From Mycolicibacterium rutilum (GTDB lineage Bacteria > Actinomycetota > Actinomycetes > Mycobacteriales > Mycobacteriaceae): a stretch of DNA of 64,000 bases. The translations under genes and the position numbers were made by a program. The notes under the pieces were generated by a model. It saw only the letters and a list, made by a program, of their open reading frames with translations, did not search any database and was not told where the DNA came from. Location: positions 1,488,001 through 1,552,000 of the forward strand of contig NZ_LT629971.1 of assembly GCF_900108565.1 (NCBI RefSeq). Direction: 5' to 3'. Shown in pieces: positions 51,871 through 61,286 of the stretch; within the stretch, counting starts at the first letter, position 1, and every line of letters starts with the position of its first letter.

Positions 51871-52646
51871 CCACCGACGTCACCGCGGCGGCCGACGAGA
51901 CGTCGTCGCCACCCCGTCGTCGCCGCTGGTTCACGCGTCGGCCCAAGGCCGCTGAAGACACGCAGACAGAACCCGCGGAAGTGGCCGCCGAGGAACCTGA
52001 GCCCGCGCCGAAGACACCGATGGGCAAGGCGGCCCGCACCGCCAGGACACAGGAGCCCGAACCCGAACCGGAACCGGAATCCGTTGAGGACGAGGTGATC
52101 CCGCAGGAGGTCACGTTCGTACCGCACCGGCCGGCGAGCCGGCGGCTCATGGCGGCCGTGCTGGTCGCGGCGGCGCTGTTCGTCGGCGCGGCCGCGTTCG
52201 CGGCGGCCACCCTGCAGCCGTACCTGGCCGAGCGTGCCGAGGTCGACACCAAACTCGACGTCGCGCGAACGGCCGCCAGCGCCATCTCGACGCTGTGGAC
52301 CTACACCCCGGAGAACATGGAGTCACTGCCGGACCGGTCGGCCGGCTTCCTGGGCGGCGACTTCGCCTACGAGTACCGCAAGTACATCGACGCGATCGTC
52401 GCGTCCAACAAGCAGGCCCAGGTCACCAACACCACGCAGGTGCTCGGCGCGGCCGTCGAGACGCTCACCCCGACCGAGGCCACCGCGATCGTCTACACCA
52501 ACTCGGTGGCCACCAGCCCGATGACGAAGAACATCCCGTCGCTGCGCTACCTGTCGTACCGGCTGACGATGGAGCGCCGCGACGCGAAGTGGTTGATCAC
52601 CCGGATGTCGACCATCACCTCGCTGGACCTCACCCCGCAGCTGTAG
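51837..52646 (+). CDS. mam1D: Mce-associated membrane protein Mam1D (Rv0178-like)
   Basis: A 269-residue protein: a long acidic/Pro-Glu-rich cytoplasmic tail (~1-95; PEPEPEPES), a transmembrane helix (~107-127) and an external domain ending MSTITSLDLTPQL. GTG 51837, preceded by AAGGAAGGA, is the likely start. It closes the mce1 locus. Confidence 0.85.
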   Translation: MEDQPADSGDLTTDVTAAADETSSPPRRRRWFTRRPKAAEDTQTEPAEVAAEEPEPAPKTPMGKAARTARTQEPEPEPEPESVEDEVIPQEVTFVPHRPASRRLMAAVLVAAALFVGAAAFAAATLQPYLAERAEVDTKLDVARTAASAISTLWTYTPENMESLPDRSAGFLGGDFAYEYRKYIDAIVASNKQAQVTNTTQVLGAAVETLTPTEATAIVYTNSVATSPMTKNIPSLRYLSYRLTMERRDAKWLITRMSTITSLDLTPQL

Positions 52647-52657
52647 GCCGCCCCAGC

Positions 52658-53338
52658 ATGGCCGTCGAATCGCCGGTTTCGCAGCGGATGACGGTCGGGT
52701 GCCTGCTGCTGTTGACGTTCGCGACCGGGTTGGTCGACGCGGTCAGCGTGCTCGAACTCGGGCACGTGTTCGTCGCGAACATGACCGGCAACGTGATCTT
52801 CCTCGGCTTCTGGTTCGTCCCGCACTCCGGCGTCGACGTCACCGCAGCGCTCGTCGCGTTCATCTGCTTCGTCGTCGGCGCGGTGCTCGGCGGGCGGTTG
52901 GCCCGCCACCTCGACACCCACGTCCGCCGGTGGCTGGCGATCACCATGGCCGTCGAGGTCGTCATGCTCGCGACGCTGGCGGCGCTGGCCGGTGCGGGCG
53001 TGCTCGACTACCACGACAACCGCAAGCTGCTGCTGATCGGCGGGCTGGCACTGACCTTCGGCGTGCAGAATGCGACCGCCCAGCAGTTCGGCATCCAGGA
53101 ACTGTCCACGACGGTGCTCACGACGACGATCGTGCGGATCGGGTTCGACAGCCGGTTGGCGGGCGGCACCGGACATCGGGAGCGGCTCCGGTTCGGTGTG
53201 GTGCTGACGATGTGCGCGGGCGCCGCTGTCGGCGCGACGATGACGCGGTTCACCGTCGCGCCGGTGATCGCGTTGGCGGCGGTGCTGATCGCGCTGAGCG
53301 GAGCGATGTTCTGGTACGGCGGCCGACCGCGCGACTAG
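52658..53338 (+). CDS. DUF1275 (YoaK family) membrane protein
   Basis: A 226-residue protein with about six helices. The VDAVSVLELGHVFVANMTGN segment (~26-45) is the DUF1275 hallmark. Function unknown; members are small multi-pass membrane proteins. It starts 12 bases after mam1D and may be read from the mce1 transcript. Confidence 0.88.
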   Translation: MAVESPVSQRMTVGCLLLLTFATGLVDAVSVLELGHVFVANMTGNVIFLGFWFVPHSGVDVTAALVAFICFVVGAVLGGRLARHLDTHVRRWLAITMAVEVVMLATLAALAGAGVLDYHDNRKLLLIGGLALTFGVQNATAQQFGIQELSTTVLTTTIVRIGFDSRLAGGTGHRERLRFGVVLTMCAGAAVGATMTRFTVAPVIALAAVLIALSGAMFWYGGRPRD

Positions 53339-53347
53339 TCTGCTGCC

Positions 53348-54178
53348 ATGCCGTCCGTACTCGTCACCGGTGCCGCCCGCGGGATCGGCCGCGCCATCGC
53401 CGAGGACATGGCCGCCCGCGGATGGAACGTGATCGCCGGTGTGCGCTCGCAGCACGACGCCGACGGCGTGACAGGGGCGAATCCGCAACGGATCTCGGCG
53501 CTTCTGCTCGACGTCACCGACGAGGAGCAGATCGCCGCGCTGGCCGGTTCCCTACCCGATCGGTTGGACGCGGTGGTCAACAATGCCGGTGTGGTCGTCG
53601 GCGGACCGATGGAGGCGGTGACCGCAGCGGACTGGCGAAGGCAGTTGGACGTCAACGTGATCGGCCAGCTGGCGGTCACCCGGGCGGTGCTGCCGCGACT
53701 GCGCGAATCGCGGGGGCGGATCGTGTTCATCTCCAGCGTCAACGGCAGGATGTCGATGCCGCTGCTCGGCGCCTACGCGGCGAGCAAGTTCGCGCTCGAG
53801 GCGGCCGCCGATGCGCTGCGAATGGAGTTGCGGCCGTGGCGGATCGCGGTGTCCATCGTCGAGCCGTCCCAGACCGACACCGACATGTGGCGCACCGCCG
53901 ATGCGATGGTGGCCGACGTCGAGGCGGCGCTGACTCCCGAACACCGCGCGCTGTACGCCAAGCACATCGCCGGAATGAAGAAGATGGTGCCCGTCTCGCA
54001 GCGGATGGCCGTGCCGACCGCGAAGGTCACCGCCGTCGTCGCACAGGCGTTGACCGCCCGCAGACCCCGCGCCCGCTACATCGTCGGCGCGGCACCCAAG
54101 GTGCAGGTGGCCCTGATGACCAGATTGCCGACCGCGGTCCGCGACATTGTGCTGCGCAAGGTGTCCGGTCAGCCGTAG
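53348..54178 (+). CDS. short-chain dehydrogenase/reductase
   Basis: A 276-residue SDR: TGAARGIGRAIA (~7-18), LDVTD (~57), NNAG (~78), catalytic Ser in FISSVNGR (~130), YAASK (~143-147). Resembles 'classical' oxidoreductases that use sugar, steroid or retinoid-like substrates; not assigned. It starts 9 bases after the DUF1275 gene and ends 2 bases before the kinase gene. Confidence 0.88.
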   Translation: MPSVLVTGAARGIGRAIAEDMAARGWNVIAGVRSQHDADGVTGANPQRISALLLDVTDEEQIAALAGSLPDRLDAVVNNAGVVVGGPMEAVTAADWRRQLDVNVIGQLAVTRAVLPRLRESRGRIVFISSVNGRMSMPLLGAYAASKFALEAAADALRMELRPWRIAVSIVEPSQTDTDMWRTADAMVADVEAALTPEHRALYAKHIAGMKKMVPVSQRMAVPTAKVTAVVAQALTARRPRARYIVGAAPKVQVALMTRLPTAVRDIVLRKVSGQP

Positions 54179-54180
54179 CG

Positions 54181-54954
54181 ATGCGGGAGTTCGTCAAGCG
54201 CAACGCGTCCGCGCCGGCCGGTTTCTTCACGTGTGAAGCGGCTGGGCTGCAATGGCTTTCGGGCGCCGACGGCGGCGTGCCGTGCGCCCGGGTGCTCGCG
54301 TACGACGACACCAGCCTCACCCTCGAACGGCTGCAGAACATCCCGCCTCGCCGCGCGGCGGCCCGCGAGTTCGGTGTGCGGCTGGCGCACACCCACGACG
54401 CGGGCGCCGAGCGGTTCGGCTCCCCGCCGCCGGGCTGGACCGGGGTGGGCTTCTTCGGTCCGCTGCAGCAGCCGTTGCCGATGTCACTCACCGGCCACGA
54501 CCGGTGGGGCCGGTTCTATGCGCGCGAACGATTACGGCCGATGGCCGCCAGGGCGGCGCCGCTGCTCGCCCCCGACGTTCGCGCGATGGTCGACTCCGTG
54601 GCGGCACGGTGCGAGGCCGGTGACTTCGACGACGACGATTCGCCGGCCCGGCTGCACGGCGACCTGTGGAGCGGGAACGTCATGTGGACCCCCACCGGTG
54701 TGGTGCTCATCGACCCGGCCGCGCACGGCGGGCACCGGGAAACCGACCTGGCGATGCTGGCGCTGTTCGGCTGCCCGCACCTGGAAGCGGTGCTCGACGG
54801 CTACGCATCCGTGCGCCCGCTGCGACCGGGCTGGCGCGACCGCGTCGCCCTGCACCAGCTCTATCCCCTTCTGGCGCATGTGGCGCTGTTCGGCAGCGGC
54901 TTCGCCAAACAGGCCGCCGACGCCGCTCGCGGGGCGCTGCGAATCGCGAGCTGA
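54181..54954 (+). CDS. fructosamine kinase family protein
   Basis: A 257-residue kinase with the APH-like fold. LHGDLWSGNVMWTPTG (~158-173) is the catalytic loop with its Asp and Asn; LIDPAAHGGHRETDLAML (~177-194) is the metal-binding DFG-like motif. The family phosphorylates fructosamine or ribulosamine in protein deglycation. The short form lacks other domains, as is normal for bacteria. Confidence 0.86.
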   Translation: MREFVKRNASAPAGFFTCEAAGLQWLSGADGGVPCARVLAYDDTSLTLERLQNIPPRRAAAREFGVRLAHTHDAGAERFGSPPPGWTGVGFFGPLQQPLPMSLTGHDRWGRFYARERLRPMAARAAPLLAPDVRAMVDSVAARCEAGDFDDDDSPARLHGDLWSGNVMWTPTGVVLIDPAAHGGHRETDLAMLALFGCPHLEAVLDGYASVRPLRPGWRDRVALHQLYPLLAHVALFGSGFAKQAADAARGALRIAS

Positions 54955-55098
54955 GGCTCTCAAGACGTTGCTCAGTACGCGTCAGGGTCGCGTCACCGCC
55001 GTCTTTGTCTTGGCAAGAATTTGCGTGAACTTTCCATACCTTGGGGTCTGGAGTGTTACGGTCACGTCAATAGCTTTTTGCCTCGGAAAGGATTGCTC

Positions 55099-57648
55099 GT
55101 GGCCGGACGACACGGAACGCAGCACAAGCGCAACGGGCAGGTTCAGAAGATCGCCGCGTTGGGCGCCGCCACCGCGACCGCGACAGCGTTGACCGTCACC
55201 GCGCTGCCGCTCTCCGAACCGGCTCCGGCCTTGACAAACCCCGAGGTCAGGCGCGTGATGGACGCGAAGGTCGACCTCCTCGCGGCCGTCAACCAGTGGC
55301 CCGACCCGGACCAGATCCCCGACATCACCGGCGGTCTGGGCACCGTCGGCTACGACTTCGCGCAGTTCGTCTCCGATCTGCTGCTGCACGCCGTGGTGGA
55401 CAACTTCAACCTGGCGGCGCTCGCCGACGCCGCCGGCCTCGACCTGCCCAGCCTGCTCGGCCAGCTCGTCGGTGATCCGAACTTCCTGCTGAACGAAATC
55501 CTGGGCGGCGTCCTCGGCGCCGTCCCGATCGACATCACCCCGGTGCTGAACACGGTCCTGGGCCCGGTGGCCGGTCTCCTGATTCCGGTCCTGGACCTGC
55601 TCGGGATCACCAACGCCGAGGGCGAAGTGACCCTGCTGGGCCTGCTCGGTCTGGTCGGCCTGGACCTCAGTGATCCGCTCAACCTCGCGAACCTCGACAT
55701 CCCGGGGCTCAACGTCATCACGGCCAGCCCGATCTTCACCGCGCTGAAGCTGCTCGGCGTCGACCTGGGCTGGGTGCCGTCGCTGCCGAACTCGGTCGCC
55801 GATGAGATCGACGGCACCCCGTATCTCGCCGTGGGGGGTCTCGATCTGGTGGACGACCTGGTCGGCCGGGTCACCGCCGTGCTGGCGCAAAACCCGTTGC
55901 TCGGCACGCTGCTGAATCCGGTATTGAACGGCTTGCGGGGCATCCTTCAGAACCCGCCGATCGATCTGCCGGAGGTCGTGCACGTGCGTGTGCCGGTCAC
56001 CGTCGGTATCGGCATGGGCGCCTTCGCCGCCGGCGACGCCTACCGGCAGGTCCTCGACAATCTGGCGAACCAGCCGGGCGGCCTGAGCCCGAACGCGCAG
56101 GACGCGCTGCTGGGCAGCTTCACGGTGCTGCCGCTGATCCTGCTGCAGAATCCCGGCCGCGCCAACGGCGGTCTGGCGGCGCGGCTGTACCCGTTGATGC
56201 GGCTGTTCGGCATCGACACCGTCACCGAGGACACCTACGCGTCGCACTCGGGTGGCATCCCGCTGCTGAACACAGGGCTGTCGCTCGGCGGCGCCAACCT
56301 GCTGCCGATCAAGGTCGACGGGGCGATCCAGTACGACATCCTGTCCGACTTCGCGGCGTGGCCGAACCCGTTCTCGTTGGCCAACAACCTGCTTGCGGGC
56401 ATGCTGCCGACCTACATGCTGCGCGGCATCACGCTAGACACGGTCACCGAGCAGATCCTCTCGCAGCTCGATGACATCCTCGGGCCGGTGCTCAGCGGCC
56501 CGCTGGGAATCAACCTGTACCTGACGCTGCCGTCGGCCACGCTGCCGCTGCTCGAGCCGCTGTACCTGGCGGCCGATGTCGTCAACATCGTGACGCTAGG
56601 CGCGCTGGCGCGGGTGAACCCGTTCAGCCTGGTGGCGAACGCGCTGGCGCCGGCGCTGACCAGCCTGGTGAACCTCGGCTACACCGACGTCGTCTACAAC
56701 CCGGAGACGGGCGCCTATGAGCGCACGCTCACCGAGGCGGGCATCCCGACGCCGTTCTTCTCGTTCCCGAACGTCAACTGGAGCGCGGTGCCCGGCGTGG
56801 TGTTCAACCAGCTCGTCGCCGGCATCCAGAAGGAGTTCTTCAGCGGCAACCCGACGACCGGTACGCCGAACGTCATCAGCAACCTGCTCAACCTGCTCAC
56901 CACCGGAAACCTGGGCGGCCTGCTCGGCGGCGGCCTGGGCGGCACACCGGCCGGTGGCGGTGGCATCGGCGGCGGGCTCGGCGGGCTGCTGGGCGGTGGC
57001 CTGCTCGGCGGGCTCGAAGACCTCGTCAACAACGTGGTCGGCGGGCTGCTGGGCGGTCTGCTCGGCGGGCTCGGTGGACTCTCGACCGCGGCGACGACGG
57101 CTCAGCGCAGCGGGTTGGCCGAGGCGACGTCGCTGCCGGACTCGGGCGCCCGCATGCTCAAGGTCGACACCGAGGACCCGTCGCTGGGCGGCGAGGGCGC
57201 CGAGGGTGCGGACGGAGACGTCGTCGACGACAAGACGCCCGACGGATCCGAGGAGGAACCGGCCGGTGAGATCGACGGCGACCAGGGTGAGGACCAGCAG
57301 AAGGTCGAGGAGCAGGACCCCGCCGACGAAGAGCCCGCCGACGAGGAGGCCCCTGCCGACGAGGAACCCGCCGACGAAGAGCCCGCCGACGAGGAGGACC
57401 CTGCCGACGAGGAACCCGCCGACGACGAGGGCGCCGACGACGAGGCGGCCGACAACAAGGCAGACATCAAGAGCGGCAACAAGTTCGGGCCCAAGCACGC
57501 CAAGCCCGGCAACGGCCGCTCGGTCTCGTCGGTCACCGACGCGCCGCGGCACGCCAAGCCGGACACCGACACGTCGAACACCGACGGCGGTGCCGACAAC
57601 AACGGTGCCGACAGCAGCGATGGAGACTCCGGCGACGCGGCTGCCTAG
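55099..57648 (+). CDS. large exported PE-PPE-domain-like protein with acidic repeat tail
   Basis: An 849-residue secreted protein. The signal-like N-terminus (HKRNGQVQKIAALGAATATA) is followed by a Leu/Gly/Asp-rich region. Residues ~300-590 resemble the PE-PPE alpha/beta-hydrolase domain: LLQNPGRANGGLAARLYPLM, QYDILSDFAAWPNPFSLAN, LPLLEPLYLAADVVNIVTLG, LVNLGYTDVVY. The usual GxSxS nucleophile position instead reads VGIGMGAFAAG, so the catalytic Ser is missing. A Gly-rich linker (~610-690) precedes an Asp/Glu/Pro/Ala repeat tail (~720-800). No PE or PPE N-terminal domain is present. GTG 55099 is backed by GGAAAGGA. Confidence 0.72.
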   Translation: MAGRHGTQHKRNGQVQKIAALGAATATATALTVTALPLSEPAPALTNPEVRRVMDAKVDLLAAVNQWPDPDQIPDITGGLGTVGYDFAQFVSDLLLHAVVDNFNLAALADAAGLDLPSLLGQLVGDPNFLLNEILGGVLGAVPIDITPVLNTVLGPVAGLLIPVLDLLGITNAEGEVTLLGLLGLVGLDLSDPLNLANLDIPGLNVITASPIFTALKLLGVDLGWVPSLPNSVADEIDGTPYLAVGGLDLVDDLVGRVTAVLAQNPLLGTLLNPVLNGLRGILQNPPIDLPEVVHVRVPVTVGIGMGAFAAGDAYRQVLDNLANQPGGLSPNAQDALLGSFTVLPLILLQNPGRANGGLAARLYPLMRLFGIDTVTEDTYASHSGGIPLLNTGLSLGGANLLPIKVDGAIQYDILSDFAAWPNPFSLANNLLAGMLPTYMLRGITLDTVTEQILSQLDDILGPVLSGPLGINLYLTLPSATLPLLEPLYLAADVVNIVTLGALARVNPFSLVANALAPALTSLVNLGYTDVVYNPETGAYERTLTEAGIPTPFFSFPNVNWSAVPGVVFNQLVAGIQKEFFSGNPTTGTPNVISNLLNLLTTGNLGGLLGGGLGGTPAGGGGIGGGLGGLLGGGLLGGLEDLVNNVVGGLLGGLLGGLGGLSTAATTAQRSGLAEATSLPDSGARMLKVDTEDPSLGGEGAEGADGDVVDDKTPDGSEEEPAGEIDGDQGEDQQKVEEQDPADEEPADEEAPADEEPADEEPADEEDPADEEPADDEGADDEAADNKADIKSGNKFGPKHAKPGNGRSVSSVTDAPRHAKPDTDTSNTDGGADNNGADSSDGDSGDAAA
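57319..57414 (+). repeat. 48-bp tandem repeat encoding DEEPA-type acidic repeats
   Basis: Two adjacent 48-bp units (57319-57366, 57367-57414) differ at one base, and a third partial unit follows. They encode PADEEPADEEAPADEE and PADEEPADEEDPADEE, built from a shorter 15-bp DEEPA unit. Copy number may vary between strains. Confidence 0.8.
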
Positions 57649-58727
57649 TTGAAGGCGAGCCAACTCGGCAGCGCGCGTTCCCGCGAATCGCACAGCACCT
57701 GACGGGTGTCGCACGATCCGCGGGGCACGCCCGCGCCCGTCCACATGCCGCCGGTGTCGCGGCGCAGCACGATCGCCGAGGATCCGCCGCCGTCGAGCAG
57801 CACCGCGGTGTCGCTGCCCAATCCGCGGAACAGGTCCTGGATCTGGTCCGGGGTGTAGCTGCCGCCCTGGAAGACGTACATCTCGTCCTTGTCCCGGGCA
57901 TAGGCGAGCGCGGTGCGGGCCGCGCTGGGGCCGCCGTCGTTGAGTTGCCCGGTGTCGTCCGGCGAGAGCAGGCCGATGCCCGCCACCGCGACGAACCTCG
58001 CCCCCTTGTCGACCAGTCCCTGGATCACCGGGGAGGCCGCGTCGTAGTCGTCGGGGCTCTTCGGCGGCACCACATACGGGGCGCCGCCGACCGGCAGGAT
58101 CATCGTCGACAGCGCCTTCCAGTGCTCGTTGCCGCCGGACAGGCCCTGCTTGCCCGCGTAGGTGATGGTGCCGGTCACCGCGGCGTTGGCACGGCCCTGC
58201 CCGCGGGTGTTGTCGACGTAGGCGCCGAGCGGCGAACTGCATCCGGTCGACTTCCACGAGCCGCCCTTCTGCCCGCGGACGTCGAAGAAGTTCGCGTTGA
58301 TCGCGATCGTCGGTTGGCCGAGCGCCTGCCACGCCTGCAGCGGCGTGAAGATCTCAGAGGCCTGCCACAGCCCCTCGCCGGTGCGGGCGCGTGGGTCTCG
58401 CTCGCACCGCGCTTGAAAACCCTTGTGCGAGTCGACAAGTAGCCGCGGCGCCAACCGGGTCGACGCCGACTTGATGATCATCAGGCGACCGCCGCCGCCC
58501 ATCTCGTACCAGTTGCCGCCGGCGTTGAGCATCGGTGCGGGGTGCCCGCCCCCGAAGTTGTAGACCAGGTACGACCCGCGGGTGTTGGCGATCGCGGCGG
58601 CCAGCAGTTCCCGCGCGCTGGCGGCGCCCGCGCTGGGCACGCCGGCCGTCGTCGACATCACCGCGCACATCAGCAGCACCGCGGCAGATGCCGCGAAGCG
58701 CCGGATGTTTGCGGTTGTCGAGGACAC
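57645..58727 (-). CDS. exported phosphodiester glycosidase (NAGPA) family protein
   Basis: A 360-residue secreted protein: signal peptide (~1-35; ASAAVLLMCAVMSTTAGV) and a phosphodiester glycosidase domain with TIAINANFFDVRG (~139) and VLLDGGGSSAIVLRRD (~311-326), the most conserved motifs of the NAGPA fold. Members cleave phosphate-sugar diesters, often in envelope glycans. Probably acts in the periplasm or outside. Its stop overlaps that of the PE-PPE-like gene as CTAG. Confidence 0.86.
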   Translation of the reverse strand: MSSTTANIRRFAASAAVLLMCAVMSTTAGVPSAGAASARELLAAAIANTRGSYLVYNFGGGHPAPMLNAGGNWYEMGGGGRLMIIKSASTRLAPRLLVDSHKGFQARCERDPRARTGEGLWQASEIFTPLQAWQALGQPTIAINANFFDVRGQKGGSWKSTGCSSPLGAYVDNTRGQGRANAAVTGTITYAGKQGLSGGNEHWKALSTMILPVGGAPYVVPPKSPDDYDAASPVIQGLVDKGARFVAVAGIGLLSPDDTGQLNDGGPSAARTALAYARDKDEMYVFQGGSYTPDQIQDLFRGLGSDTAVLLDGGGSSAIVLRRDTGGMWTGAGVPRGSCDTRQVLCDSRERALPSWLAFN

Positions 58728-58894
58728 GGTCGCCCCTTCGTGGAGTCAGCAAAGCCCAAACAACATTAATCACACCCTGAACACAGTCAACTTGCGTCAC
58801 AGCGGCATCACGATTCGATTTCGGCTGCGCCCGTGCGTGCTTTTCGCGTTAACGGGTAATCCGCCAGCGACCGCACAACAGACAGGGAGCAGAA

Positions 58895-59188
58895 ATGATC
58901 GGCACCATCCTCAGCGCGCTCGTCGTCGGGCTGATTGTGGGCGCGCTGGCGCGGCTCATCATGCCGGGCAAGCAGAACATCGGCGTGATCATGACCATCG
59001 TGCTGGGCGCGCTCGGCTCGTTCATCGGCAGCTGGCTGACCTATCAGTTCGGCTACTCCAACTCCAACGGAGGCTGGGAGGTCATCCCGTTCCTCGTCGG
59101 AATCATCGTCGCGATCTTGCTCATCGCGATCTACGTCGGCGTGACCGGTAAGCGCTCCGGCACCCCGCGCGGCACCGCGGTCCGCTAG
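58895..59188 (+). CDS. GlsB/YeaQ/YmgE-family membrane protein
   Basis: A 97-residue protein of three helices: GTILSALVVGLIVGALARLI, GVIMTIVLGALGSFIGSWLT, VIPFLVGIIVAILLIAIYVG. Known as transglycosylase-associated; role in stress response inferred from the family, not proven. CAGGGAGC before the ATG. Its stop overlaps the lipoprotein gene's stop as CTAG. Confidence 0.85.
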   Translation: MIGTILSALVVGLIVGALARLIMPGKQNIGVIMTIVLGALGSFIGSWLTYQFGYSNSNGGWEVIPFLVGIIVAILLIAIYVGVTGKRSGTPRGTAVR

Positions 59189-60483
59189 CGACCCGGTGGG
59201 GCCAACCGGTACACCGCATCGGCGTAGTCGTCGGTGATGTAGACCGCCCCGTCGGGACCGACGGTCGCGGCCACCGGGCGGCCCCAACGTGATCCGTCAT
59301 CGGACTGGAACCCGCCGACCAGCGTCTGCTGGTCGGCGAGTTCGCCGTTGTCGAAGGCGAAGAAGGCGATCTCGGGGGCGCGCGGCGGCCTGCGGTTCCA
59401 CGAACCGTGCACCCCGACGAGTGCGCCGCTCGCGTACGGCGCGGGCAGCACGTCGTCGGTGAAGCTCATGCCCAGCGGTGCGGCGTGCGCGCCGAGGCTC
59501 TGCTCGATCGGCGGCAGGGCCGCGCAGTCGAGGCGGTCACCATCAGGGTTGGTCTGCACATCGCGGATCAGCGGCAGATTCGCCGGCCCGCCGTCGGGAT
59601 TGCAGAAGGGCCAGCCCAATTCGCGCCCCGGAGTCAGCCGGGCCACCGCCTCGGGCGGGTGATCGTTGACGTATTCGGTCGTCACCTCGCCGGTCTGCGG
59701 ATCGGCGGCGTTGTCGCGGTTGTTCACCGCGGTCCACAGTGACCCGTCGGGCGCGACGGCGAGCCCGGTGCCGTTGCGCACGCCGGTCGCGAACGGTTCG
59801 GCGGGTCCACCGCCCGGCGGGATGCGCATGATGCTTGCTCGCGGCGGAGTGGCGTCGCGGTCCGCGGCGGAGATGTTGCCGGTCGAGCCGATCGAGAAGT
59901 ACACGCTGCTGTCGGGCCCCACCGCCACCGACTTGAGTGCGTGCGCGTACGCGCCGCGCAGGTCGGCACTCTTCGCGTCGGGCAGGTCCGCGGCGAGCGT
60001 GCGGCGGGCGGTGGCGACGCCGTCGGCGTAGTCGTAGGCGTCGACCTGATCGCTCTCGGCGACGTAGAGCGTGTCGCCGGCGAAGGCCAGGCCGTGCGGC
60101 TGGTCGAGGCCCTCCAGCAGCGTCGTCTGGCGCGGCGGTGTCTCGCCGGGCTGCAGGCGCAGCACCGCGCCGGCGCTGGGCTGCGAGATCAGCAGCGATC
60201 CGTCCGGCGCCCACGCCATCAGCCGCGCACGGGGGATGCGCGCAAACACCGACATCGACCAGCCGGCCGGGATCAGCGCTTGGCGTGGCTCGTCGAACGG
60301 TGCCTGTGCGAGTTGGGGGTCGACGGCGACCGTCGCGGGTGCCAGGTCGGCGGCCGCCGGCGGCGTCGTCGATGTTGGAGAGGGTGAGTCAGGTGGGGGC
60401 GCCGGGTCGGTCGCGCACGCTGTCAGCAGGGCCGCCCCGATAAGGCACCCGGCAATCTTGTTACGCCGCAGCCAAACTCGCAT
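59185..60483 (-). CDS. PQQ-type sorbosone/glucose dehydrogenase-like lipoprotein
   Basis: A 432-residue protein with a lipobox (GAALLTACATDP, Cys ~23), Pro/Ser/Thr linker, and a six-bladed beta-propeller of the sorbosone dehydrogenase family: WAPDGSLLISQPSAGAVLRL, LDQPHGLAFAGDTLYVAES, NGTGLAVAPDGSLWTAVNNR, LGMSFTDDVLPAPYASGALV. ATG 60483 lies inside the pirin gene (23-base overlap), so they are cotranscribed. PQQ use is not proven. In M. tuberculosis Rv0179c-Rv0180c are in this position. Confidence 0.82.
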   Translation of the reverse strand: MRVWLRRNKIAGCLIGAALLTACATDPAPPPDSPSPTSTTPPAAADLAPATVAVDPQLAQAPFDEPRQALIPAGWSMSVFARIPRARLMAWAPDGSLLISQPSAGAVLRLQPGETPPRQTTLLEGLDQPHGLAFAGDTLYVAESDQVDAYDYADGVATARRTLAADLPDAKSADLRGAYAHALKSVAVGPDSSVYFSIGSTGNISAADRDATPPRASIMRIPPGGGPAEPFATGVRNGTGLAVAPDGSLWTAVNNRDNAADPQTGEVTTEYVNDHPPEAVARLTPGRELGWPFCNPDGGPANLPLIRDVQTNPDGDRLDCAALPPIEQSLGAHAAPLGMSFTDDVLPAPYASGALVGVHGSWNRRPPRAPEIAFFAFDNGELADQQTLVGGFQSDDGSRWGRPVAATVGPDGAVYITDDYADAVYRLAPPGR

Positions 60484-61222
60484 GCATCTCCCAGACCAAG
60501 ATCTCGGCGGGCGAGGTGGCGGTGACGCGCTGGCCGCCCGACGCGGTGAAGCGCACGGCATCGCCCTCTTGCAGCGGGCCCGCACCCTCGAGCGTGACCT
60601 CACCGCGCGGAACGAACAGGTGCAGATACGGGGCGTGCGGCAACTCGACGCTGTCACCGGGTTGCAGGCGGGCGCCGTGCAGCGCCGCGTACTTGTTGCG
60701 GATGGCGATCGCGGCGCGGTCGCGGTGCTCGGGCATGCCGGACGCGATGGTGACCAGGCCGCCGCGCAGCAGCTCGTCGTCGATCTCGAGTTGCTGATAT
60801 CCCGGGTCGAGCCCGGACTCGTCGGGCACCACCCACATCTGCACGAAATGCACCGGCTCCGAATGGGTTTGCTCGCCGGTCAGCGTCCAGGAGTCGTTCT
60901 TCTCGGAGTGCAGGATGCCGCGTCCGGCCGACATCCGCTGTGCCAGGCCGGGATAGATGACGCCGGAGTGGCCTGTCGAGTCCTGGTGCACCAGCGAGCC
61001 GCGCAGCACCCACGTGACGATCTCCATGTCGCGGTGCGGGTGGGTGTCGAATCCTGTGCCCGGTTTGACGATGTCGTCGTTGTTGACCAGCAGCAGGCCG
61101 TGATGGGTGTTCTCCGGTGCGTAGTGGCTGCCGAACGAGAACGAGTGCTTGGAGTCGAGCCAGGAGATCGTGGTCTTCGCGCGCTCGTCGGCGCGGCGGA
61201 TGTCGACGGTGGGGGCGGTCAT
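60461..61222 (-). CDS. pirin family protein (Rv0181c-like)
   Basis: A 253-residue pirin: metal-ligand region near FDTHPHRDMEIVTWVLRGS (~58-76), HSEKNDSWTLTGEQTHSEPV (~105-124) and a second cupin with TLEGAGPLQEGDAVR. It differs in length and sequence from the pirin at 4839. Divergent from marR with a palindrome between their starts. Confidence 0.88.
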   Translation of the reverse strand: MTAPTVDIRRADERAKTTISWLDSKHSFSFGSHYAPENTHHGLLLVNNDDIVKPGTGFDTHPHRDMEIVTWVLRGSLVHQDSTGHSGVIYPGLAQRMSAGRGILHSEKNDSWTLTGEQTHSEPVHFVQMWVVPDESGLDPGYQQLEIDDELLRGGLVTIASGMPEHRDRAAIAIRNKYAALHGARLQPGDSVELPHAPYLHLFVPRGEVTLEGAGPLQEGDAVRFTASGGQRVTATSPAEILVWEMHASLAAA

Positions 61223-61270
61223 GGCGTACCTCTCGGTCGGAGCCCAGCCTAGGGGCGGCTACTGGACGCG

Positions 61271-61286
61271 ACAACATAGATGATGT
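61271..61286. promoter_or_regulatory. candidate MarR operator
   Basis: ACAACAT-AG-ATGATGT is a 7-2-7 inverted repeat with one mismatch, 3 bases before the marR ATG and 48 bases from the divergent pirin start. MarR proteins typically bind short palindromes between divergent genes, so autoregulation and control of the pirin operon are plausible. Confidence 0.5.

Noticed and set aside
57301..57440. CRISPR-like short repeats
   Set aside because: The repeats are contiguous, in frame with a coding sequence, and have no unique spacers; they encode the acidic protein tail.
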